The notes under the pieces are model-generated. The model did no database searches. It saw only the letters and a list, made by a program, of their open reading frames with translations, and was not told the origin of the DNA. Below, piece by piece: positions 45,037 to 55,900 of a stretch of DNA of 64,000 bases (position 1 is the first letter of the stretch; each line of letters opens with the position of its first letter). The position numbers and the translations under genes were made by a program. The stretch comes from Bursaphelenchus xylophilus (lineage: Eukaryota; Nematoda; Chromadorea; Rhabditida; Aphelenchoididae): assembly GCA_904066235.2 (NCBI GenBank), contig CAJFCV020000002.1:3348001-3412000 (forward strand). Reading direction: 5' to 3'.

Positions 45037-45790
45037 GAGCTGGCGGTAAGGCTGGTTGAGACGAAGAATTCTCGGGGTGCGATGCGTCGAGTTTCTTCGA
45101 ATATTGCCCGAGGCATTTGTGTACCACATTTTTGATATGAAGTTCTGGAGTCTGGCAAAAAATTATATTGTTTTAGATGGTTATGGGGCAAATTCAGATG
45201 AAAAGAGAAGTTCTTAACGCTCGGATTTTCCTCAAATCTTGACTGAATCATCTGTCTAGGCTACAAATTAATCGCTAAAAATTTCAGCTTGCGTGTTGCA
45301 GGAACCGTCGAGATATTGAATGTTATTTGCCGGGGTGAGAGACTATTTAAAATGGGGGGGGTCGGTCAGAGAAAACAACTTTTTCATGTTTCTTTGCTGA
45401 TTTTGTGTTTTCCAAAGAAAAAAATTTCTGCCAAACCTGGCAAAGCAAGACCAAATTTTTTTTTGACCGACTCTCCTCATTTCCCATAGTCAATGGCCTA
45501 CAAATATCGTTGAATATCTCGACAGCGCCTGCAAAGGGCAAGCTCAAATTTTTAGCGAATAATTTGTGGCCTAGATTGAATCAAAATTTGAGGAAAATCC
45601 GAGGGTTGAGAACTTCTCCTTTCATCTGAATTTGCCCCCATGACCATCTAAAATAATATAATTTTTTGCCAGACTCCAGAACTGCATATCAAAAATGTGG
45701 TACTCAGGTGTCGCAGGCAATATTCGAAGAATCCCTGCACATCGTAACCCGATAATTCTTGGTCTCAACCAGCCTTACCGCCGGCTGTCT
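45037..45790. mobile_element. Large fold-back element with 360-bp arms
   Basis: Left arm 45037-45398 (GGCGGTAAGGCTGGTTGAGA, TATGAAGTTCTGGAGTCTGG, TCGGATTTTCCTCAAATCTT) and right arm 45430-45790 are inverted copies over nearly their whole length, with a spacer of about 30 bp. Parts of the arm recur at 46088-46215, 34960-35110 and inside the smaller fold-back at 48690-49025. No protein is encoded; it would form a very long hairpin. Confidence 0.85.
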
Positions 45791-45834
45791 ACAACAATAC
45801 GTTTCTTTCTCAAGTTTCAATACAATTCCGGTAA

Positions 45835-46083
45835 TACAATGCGGCACCTGATCCAGTGGCAGAAAACGTACCATTTTGCATCCGGGAAGTATCAAAAATG
45901 TAGCAAAATGCCTCCCTCTCCAAGTGAAAAAACTCCGATTTCAAAAGCGCGCCCGCTCTTTTTGTGAGGGCCCTTCAAAACGAAGTGTTTTCACTTGGAG
46001 AGGGAAGCATTTTACCACATTTTTGATGCTTCTCGGATGCAAAATGGTACGTTTTTTGCCACTGGATCGAGTCCGTCACTGTA
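45835..46083. mobile_element. TACAGTGGCGG-ended fold-back MITE, copy 2
   Basis: TACAATGCGGCACCTGATCC on the left and GGATCGAGTCCGTCACTGTA on the right; interior CCTCCCTCTCCAAGTGAAAA is mirrored by TTTTCACTTGGAGAGGGAAG. It matches 4771-5022 in plan and length. Confidence 0.8.
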
Positions 46084-46215
46084 AGTGTTATGATTCAGTC
46101 AAGATTTGAGGAAAATCGGAGCGTCGGGAACGTCTCTTTTTATCTGAATTTGCCCATGACCAAAAATAATGATTTTTTTGTTAAACTCCAAAACTTCGTA
46201 TCAGAAATGTGGTTC

Positions 46216-46978
46216 GAGACCGTGTCGAACAGTTCGTGTTGGACGTAGTTTGTTTCCAGTCGTACGCAACGTACTTGTTTACAAAAAAAACCCGATCCGT
46301 TCCATCATTTCGGTTATCAAAAATTGTTTCCATTTGCCTCCGAAAATTGTGCTCGTTTTTCGTCGATAAAAAGACGATCAAAGCCTCAACTGAAACGTTG
46401 AGCGCTCTTTTCTCGACAGATTTTTTTCGCTATGAAAACCCCGAGGAAAGTCGCAAGCATAAGCAATCTAATAATCTATCAAAATAATGGCGAAAAAATG
46501 CTTAAAAATCGGAAAAATCCCATTATTCGGAGAAAATTTTATTTCTGATCAAATTAAGATAACAAAACAGCGAGATTAAACAAAAAGACCGAGGTGAATT
46601 TGCGAAATTTAAACCCGAATTCGAGAGAAATTCCCGGATTTTCTACCCGAAAAAATGGTATTACACTAGGTGTCAGTGAAGGGGAAAAATAAAAAATAAT
46701 TACTGGAAAACAAACCAAATTTTCGCTCCGACACCGTTAAAGGAGACCAATAATAGCAAAAAATTGAATTTTAGACCTAAAATCTCATGGATAATATAGC
46801 TTCAGGCCAAAACTTGACCAAAGACCCATTGAAATTGCATTTTGTGGTCAGAAACGACATTATAAAGGAATTTAACCCCCAAAAACAATATAAAAAAGAC
46901 CAAGGAATCAAGAACAATATAATTTAACCAACAAAAAAAGAGCTCTCATAAATAATAAAGAGACCTGCCAATTATTTT
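46216..46978. other. 3' flank of the PGL-like gene
   Basis: AT-rich, no gene seen. It contains TATTACACTAGG at 46662 and CATGGATAATATAG at about 46788, words that recur in the introns at 60.7-62.5 kb. Confidence 0.4.
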
Positions 46979-49900
46979 TTAGTTATTTCCAAATCCGGAT
47001 GAGGTTTTTCCACCACGGAATCCGCCGACCTTTCTTTGAAATCCATCGTCTCTTCCAAAGCCTCCGCCATCCGATCTTGGGCCACCAAATCCATCGCCGC
47101 GCTGTCTTCCAAATCCATCGGCCGTGGATCCGCCTTCCGAATTTCTGGGCCGGCTTCGGCTGGCACCGAAGCCGCCGCGATAGTTCGCAGGGTGCGCAGT
47201 GGACGAGAATCCGACGCGGGAAGAGCGAGGACCTTAAATTAAAAATTTCGTTCAGTGACCGAAAAAAAATAGTATTTTTCAGAAAATTTACCAGTCTGTC
47301 GGGAAAATAATGTGGGGTTTTCGGGCCTTGGAATCGCCCATCATTGCTTTTGTGACACCTAGCCGCAGCTGGAAATTTGATACAAAACATCGGCGAGAGA
47401 CTTTGCTGCGACAAATCCACATTATTTTCTCGACAGATGAATATTCAAGTCCAGTGCGGAAAAACTTCCACTCCAGTGGTCAAAAGTGCCTCCCATCACG
47501 TCCAGGAAGCATTTTGAACACTTCCAAATACCTCCCTCTCACCGAAAATAGCGTTCCTTTTGAAAAGACGGCGAGAAAGTTGCCTTTTTTCGAGTTAAGC
47601 AAGCATTCGGTGAGACATCGAATGCTTCCTTATCTCTATTCCTTTCAAAAAGGCAACTTTCTCGCGTTCTCTTCAAAATAACGCGATTTTCAGGGTTGAG
47701 GAAAGTATTTGGAAGTATTCGGAATGCTTCCTGGTCGTAATGTGAGGCACTTTTGACCACTGGAAATTGCCCCGCACCGAATTTTCAATATTAATCTGTC
47801 GGGAAAATAATGTGGATTTGCCGCAACAAAACGTGTCACCGCTGTTTTGTGCCAAATTTCCAGCTACGGCTAGCCGTCACAGAAGCGATGATGGTCGATT
47901 CCAAGGCACGTTTGCGACTGATATTCCGTTAAAAAAAGGTTCATTCCAAAAAAAAAAAATCAAATTTCCCGTCAAAAGAAAAAAAATTCTTACCGTCCTG
48001 GAATCCACCGGTTCTTCCGGCTCTTCTGTCGGCTCCAAATGCATCCCTGTTTCTGTGTCCGCCTCTTCTTTCCACTCCAAATCCTCCTCTCTCATTTCCA
48101 AATCCCGGTTTCCTTCCAAACACATCATCATTCTCCTTGTCTTCTTTCTTGGCCTCTCCGATGGCTCCGAATCCACCGCTTCCAAAGCCTTCTTGCGCCT
48201 GATCCGGCTGGAATCCCGCTCCGAAGACGTCGTTTCCCGCGGCCGGAGTGCTGAAACGTCTGTTCTCCTTGAATCGCTGTTCGTTGTAGCGATCGCCAGC
48301 GCCATCCTTGCCGAATTTCGGGTCTTTTTCGCCAAAAGCATTGAATCCCTTGGCGTCTTCGAAGCCACTTCTTGGGGGCAAATTGGGGCGGACTTGTTGC
48401 GTGGAGCCGAATCCAAAGCCTTCTGCTTGGGTGGAGACTTCAAATTCGGTCTTCTTTTCCTCGGCAAAGATGTCCACCGATGGCATCACGCTGTAGGCGG
48501 GCTGAAAAAATGAATAACACTATAATATGAAATCCAGAAAAATTTCACTGCATGTCCCAAAAAATAATATCTGCAAATAACATTCGCCGATATCAAAAAT
48601 TTTTTCTCACACCTACAGTAAATGGGACATAAAACAACCCTTGAAAAATTTAACTAATTCTTTGCAGACACATCCAAGATCTCCAATTAGGTTTGCGAAG
48701 GAATCATATCAATTCCTAAACATGCTGTTCTGTCACTTTACGAGTGCCGGCAAAATATTCAACGATAATTTTTGCGAGAAAGTACGTAAAATCAGAAGAA
48801 TCGACCGGACGAAAGTCTTGTAGAGGATCATGTGGCAAAAAGTCATCCAGAAATCATTTGGATACCTTTTTTATCACATGAAACTCTGCAAGGCTGCTTT
48901 TCCTCTTGTCGACTCTTCTGATTTTACGTATCCTCTCGCAAAAACCGTCGTTGAATATTTTGGCGGCACTCGCAAAGTGACATCCAGCATTTTTAGGAAT
49001 TGATATGATTCCTCCGCAAACCCGTGTTAACACAACACACTTTGTCATCTTGTTGCGATGCGTAAGCAAGGAAGTACAAGATTTCTTCCAAGAGGAAACC
49101 CTCTTACTACAAACTATAGCAAAATAAGCAAAAAATCATCAGCATTTTTTTGACAAAAAGACATGTGAAAGTTCCATGTTTTCCCCGACATGAACTTCCT
49201 TTTCTTTCCACCTCACACGTTGATCAAATCAGCGACATTACACTGCTCTCAATTTTTTACACTTTTACCTACAAACAGGGTGTCTAACGCCATTAACGTC
49301 TGTTCTACACTCAAGTCCAAATTTGCACTATTAACTGAACTAAATTATAGATGATCCTTCACTTTATCGACCAATTACAATGTTCCAATAAAGCCATCGT
49401 ACTTTTACCAAACTGGGATAAAAACTTGCCACACATGTGGAAACCCCACACTACATCACTTCTCGGCGTTGATCACATCTTAGCAACCAAAACATGATTA
49501 ATTTCCGAATCTTTATTATCAACCGCTATCATGTGTAAAGTGGTCCCGACCAAAATGGGAGTTTCTTTTATCATTGTGCGGTCTTTAGTGCGAAATGCAT
49601 TTATATTTGGGCACAATTCGAAGGGGCCGTTTCTTTTGGCGTCGTCGGAATGACGAGTTATATTCGTTCAGAGTTCGAACCAGTGAAAGTGGCGGATGTG
49701 CCGTTTCATGCGGAGTACCTGGACCTCATCAAAGGATATGCCGAACGAGGACTGACTGCTTTTGTGAGTGCAATAATACTATAATATACTTTCAACTCGT
49801 TTAGAGCAAAATCTCGCAAAACGAGCAACTTTAGCGGTCGCAAACGTGATTTTTCGGGCAAAATAGACCAGCAGACAACAAATGCGTTGTATGGAGGTCC

Positions 49901-52900
49901 GATTTGCCCAAAAAATCTTGTCAAAGACCTCTAAAATAATATCTCCGAACTCGTTTTACTCTTATCAGTGTTGCCCAAACAGCCAAATTCCTTTGTTTTG
50001 TTGCATTTTATTTTCGCTACTTACAGATTTCTGCCGAAACACGAGAGAGAAAGACCTACAAGGACCTGTTACACGCTGTTTACTGTGTCAACGCGTATTT
50101 GAAAAGCATTGGCTTCGGTTATAAGGATGCGGCTGGTGCCGTTTTGCAAAACTGCTGGGAATTCCCGGCAATCTTTCTTGCTGCGGTTTCTCGAGGTGGT
50201 TTCTTCAGCGGAGCCAGCCCTATTTTCACAGAAGGTAAGGTAAAAAAGTGGCTCTCAAGTTACTAACAACAAAAAATTTAGCCGAACTAAGCCAACAATT
50301 CAACGATTGCAAGTGCAAGATCATCTTTTGTATGGAATATTCGCTTGAATTGGCGTTGAAGACAAGGGATGACTGTCCGCTAGTGAAGGTAAACGAGCAA
50401 TCCTCTCACAATTTACCACACATTTTTGCAGCATATTGTTGTAGTCGACTCTAAGCGCAAAAATCTCCCTCCGAATGTGGTGACCTTCGACTATATTCTC
50501 TCTCTGAACCCTCTGAACCACGAAATCCATACGAAAGTCGATGTTGAAAAAGACATCATCGCTTTGCCATATTCGAGCGGTACTACTGGAGTGCCAAAGG
50601 GTGTTATGTTAACACATAAGAGTTTTGGCACCTTGTTACGATGCGTAAGCAAGTAAGTACGAGAAATCTTGTTCTTTCAAGGAGAAAACCTCTTACTACA
50701 AACTATAGCAAAACAAACAAAAAATCATCAATTTCTCTCAGCTGACATAACATTACACTTTGCAGAGTTCTGAACGAAGAGATTCTTTATCGAATTGATC
50801 CAAATTGGGACTACACAAAAGAATATCTAGCATTTACTCTCCCATTCTACCACATTTATGGCTTCGGCATGTTGTGGACTTTAATCCGAGCAGGAGGACA
50901 AGCCGTGATTATTCGCAAATACAGTCCAGACGTTTTCTTCAAGGCTGTGGAGGACTTCAAGGTGCGATTCTTGTCTTTAGTGCCGCCTATTCTTGTATAC
51001 ATGGCCAACCCCGAGAACATGAACAAATATAACATCAGTTCGGTGGAATTTGTAATGACAGGAGCAGCTCCGGTTGGGATCGAGCTCGTCGAAGCGCTTC
51101 AAAAACGATTCCCAAGTATCAAACAGATAGCTCAAGGTAGGAGGTACTCATTATGCTTTCAAAATTTAAATTTTAGCCTATGGAATGACCGAAATGAGTA
51201 TGTCCTCGCATATGCCAGTATTTGGAAGGAGTAATCCTGCGTCTTCCGGCCGGTTATTGCCAAATTACGAGATGAAGATTATCGACCGAGAAACGGGAAA
51301 GACCGTTCCGCTTGGCCAAGTTGGCGAGATTCTAACGCGATCTCCAACGACAATGTTGGGATACTTCAACCGGCCAAAGGCAACAGCTGAAACGATCGAC
51401 AACGAGGGCTGGCTGCACACAGGTGATCTCGGATATCTCGACAAAGAAGGATGGACTTATGTGGTTGACCGATGCAAAGATTTGATCAAGGTAAAAGGAC
51501 TCCAAGTGGCGCCGGCTGAGCTAGAAGATGTTCTACTTTCTCACGACAAAGTGAAAGATTCGGCGGTTATTGGAGTTCCTCATCCAAAGTTTGGAGAAGT
51601 CCCAAGAGCGTTTGTTGTCAAGAATGACCCCAGTCTTACAGCAGAAGAGGTCGATCAGTACATTCTTGGTAGGTTATCAAACACAACAAACCGCTGAATA
51701 AAATTTCCATCTATACACTTGTAATTTCAGAAAAATGCGCACCATATAAACGACTGGTTGGAGGAATTTTCTTTGTCGACGAAATCCCCAAAAGCCCCTC
51801 CGGCAAGATTCTCCGACGTCAGTTGAAAGACATCAAGGCCAAATTGTAAATATCACACCTAATAATTAATAAAAAAAAGTTCAATCTTTGCAAAAACAGT
51901 GTGCACTTTTCAGACGTCTAAAGTTCTCCTTTCGTTGTTTACGCGACATCGTGCAAATCAAAATATTTAAACTCGCGCAACTTTTGTTTTGCCATTGAGT
52001 CGTTGATAGTCCAGAAACCATTTATAAAAGCGTAGTCTTCGTATTTCTGTCAGTGTAATATGGTTAGTTATCTGCGATCGGAATTTGATCCAGTTACAGT
52101 GGAAAATTGGGGGTATCTATCATTCTGCAATATAAGTGCGGCGTCTATAACTGAGAAAAAACAAGGCAATTCTTCTCTCTTTTCATGGAGATATTCGACC
52201 AGAATTTGGTCCAGTCAAAGTGGCCGATATGCTATTTCACCTAGAGTATTTGAACGCCATCAAAAAGTCATCCTAATATTTTTAAAGACAGGAGCAGCTC
52301 CGGTTGAGTTAGATGTTCCACTTTCTCACGGTCAAAGATTTGGGAAGTTCCTCATCCAAAGTTCCCAAGAGCGCTTGTTGTCAAGAATGATCCAATTCTT
52401 ACTGAAGAAGGGTACGACCAGTACATTCTTGGTAGGTTATCGGACATAACAAACCGCGGAATAAATGTGTCACCTATACATTGAAGGCCCTTCCGGCAAG
52501 CTTCTCCTAAGCCAGTTGAAAGAGATAAAGGCCAATTGTAAATGTCATTTCTAATAACTATAATAACAAAACCACATAAATCTGCTCAAAAACAATCTGC
52601 ACTCTTCGTCCGACCTTCTCCATTCGTTGTTTACCCGATATCAGGTTAATCAATATATTGTAAACTTGCGCAACGTTTCTTTTGCCATTAAATGGTCGAT
52701 AGTCCGAAAACCTTTATATTCGCTTGTCCGAAGAGAAAACGTTGCTTCGTATTCCTCTCAGTGTAATATGGTTAGTTATTTGCGGTCGGAATTTGATCCA
52801 GTTCCAGTGGCAGATGAACCATTTCATTTGGAGTATCTGAGGATCATCAAGAAACATGCTGACCGAGGATTGACCGCGTTTGTCAGTTTTTTTCGGCAAT

Positions 52901-55900
52901 TTTAATGTTTCATTTTCTTTCTCGCAAAATTTGGGCTTTTATTCTCTAGATTTCCGCGGAAACAGGGGAACGAAAGACATACAAAGACCTTCTACTTGCT
53001 TCATACTGCGTCAACGTATACTTGAAAAAGATTGGATTTGGTAATAAGGATGTTGTCGGCGCAGTTTTACAAAACTGTTGGCAGTTCGCGCCCATTTTTC
53101 TTGGAGTTGTATCTCGAGGTGGTTGCCTTAGCGGCGCCAGCCCTCTTTTCACGGAAGGTCAGGGAGTAAACAACCATCAGATTATTAATATTTCGGATTT
53201 TAGCCGAACTGAGCCAACAATTCAACGATGCCAAGTGCCGAGTCATTTTTTGCATGGAATACTCACTTGAACTGGCATTGAAAGCAAGGAATGACTGCCC
53301 GCTCATCAAAGTAACTAAACATTCAATCCGTTTACAACAGCTATTTAGCATATCGTGGTTGTCGACGCGACAAACTCGAAGAAATTACCTCCGAATGTAG
53401 TAACTTTCGATTACATTCTCTTACTGAACCCTCTAACTCACGAGCTTCATACCAAGGTCGATGTCGAGAAGGACATGATCCTCCTCCCATATTCCAGTGG
53501 TACTACAGGAGTTCCAAAAGGCGTCATGTTGACTCACAAGAACTTCGGAACACTAGTACGCTCTGTCAGCAAGTAAGTCCTGTCTCCAAGAACCCATCCC
53601 ACGAGAAGTCCCCCAATATTTAACCTTTCCGGAACAAACTCAATTTCAGAGTCTTAGATGAAGAGCTATTGAAGAAAATGGATCCAAAATGGGATTGGAA
53701 CAAAGAGTATTTAGTATCTCCTCTTCCACTATACCACATGTATGGGTTCGGCTTTCTCTGGATCAATATTTTGAACGGAGCACAGACGGTTATCCTCAAG
53801 AAATACAACCCCGAAATCTTCTTCAGAGTCATCCAAGAATACAAAGTACGGTTTGTGGCCATAGTCCCGCCTATTCTAGTATTCATGGCCAATTCCGAGA
53901 TCATGAACAATTATGATATCAGTTCATTAGAGTATATTACATCAAGTGCAGCGCCCGTTGGACTAGAGCTCATAACTGCGTTGAAGAAAAGATTCCCGAC
54001 TATCAAGCAGATATCTCAAGGTAAGGAGAGAACAACACTCAAGTTTTTCTAATTACAGCATACGGAATGACCGAGATGAGCATGTCATCACACATACCTG
54101 TGTTTGGACGGGACAATATTGCCGCTTCTGGCCGACTAGCACCAAATTACGAGATGAAGATAATTGATCGAGATACCCACGAAACCGTTCCTCTAGGGAC
54201 AGTCGGCGAGATTCTAATTCGCTCTCCAACGGTCATGTTGGGCTATTTCAATCGGCCAAAGGCAACGGCAGAGACCGTCGACAAGGAGGGATGGCTTCAT
54301 ACTGGGGACCTCGGATATCTCGAAAAAGATGGCTGGATGTATGTTGTAGACAGATGCAAAGATTTGATCAAGGTCAAAGGACTTCAAGTCGCTCCTGCTG
54401 AATTGGAGGACATCCTTCTTTCCCATGACAACATCAAAGATTCAGCAGTCATTGGAGTACCTCATCCAGAATTTGGAGAAGTTCCAAGAGCCTTCGTTGT
54501 CAAGAATGATCCTAATCTCACCGCTGCTGAGGTGGACCGATACATCCTAGGTAAGACAATTTCCAATATATCAAATTATTGTCTGCAGAAAAATGTGCTC
54601 CTTACAAACGACTTCTCGGAGGTGTTTTCTTTGTCGATGAGATTCCGAAAAGCCCTTCCGGGAAGATTCTCCGACGTCAATTGAGAGATACCAAGAGTAA
54701 ACTATAACCCTCAAGAGACCTCCAGATTGAATCAACGCAATCAAATTAAATTTTACCATATACAACAAGCTTCAAACTATAAAACACGCTCAATAAAGAC
54801 TCAGACTGTCCAACCTTTAAAATTGCGCGTCTCTCAATTTTTTGTTATCTATTAGAAACACGGGTAATGTGTAAAGCGGGCTCGATAAAATGGGAGGTAT
54901 CAAACATTCGGCATTCATTGATGCGGGTGTTTGTAATTGAGCAAAGACAAATCAATTCCCGTCTCTTTTTCGCCTAACATGGAGAGCTACATTCGGTCAG
55001 AATTTGGTCCAGTCAAAGTGGCAGATGTGCCATTTCATCTGGAGTATTTGAACATCATCAAAAGTCATGCTGACCGAGGATTAACGGCGTTTGTAAGCTT
55101 AGAATACCAGTCTTTTTATGTTTACTAAGCGGTCATTTAATCTAATAAATTAACATCCAATAAATCTTGTCTCTTTCAGATTTCCGCCGAAACTAGGCAG
55201 AGAAAAAGCTACCAAGATCTACTAAATGTCACCTACTGTGTGAATGCGTATCTCCGAAGTATTGGATTTGGTTATAAAGACGTGGTCGGCGCAGTGCTGC
55301 AAAACTGTTGGGAATTTCCGGCCATTTTTCTTGGTGCTGTCTCGCGGGGTGGATGTTTTAGTGGTGCAAGTCCTATTTTCACGGAAGGTAAACAAAATCG
55401 CCGTCATCAAATCACTAATAATTCTTGCTACAGCCGAACTAAGTCAACAATTCAATGATGCCAAGTGCAAGGTCATCTTCTGCATGGAGTACTCGCTTGA
55501 ATTGGCGTTGAAAACAAGGAATGACTGCCCATTAATCACGGTAAGTCTGCCAATTCCTGTACATTTAACAACAACTTTTTCAGCACATTGTGGTAGTCGA
55601 TTCTAAGCTCAAAAATCTCCCTCCAAATGTGGTAACCTTCGATCACATTCTTTCTTTGAATCCTCTAACTCATGAACTATATACGAACGTCGACGTGGAG
55701 AAGGATGTCATCGCTTTACCGTATTCCAGCGGTACCACAGGGGTTCCAAAAGGCGTCATGTTGACCCACAAGAGCTTTGGAACTTTACTGCGCAGTGCTA
55801 GCGTGTAAGTTTAATGGATACGTATTATAGCACAAAGAAGTCAACCAAAACACGATCATAAATTTTTGATCTCTTCCCGTCATCAAAAAAAAGAACAAAA

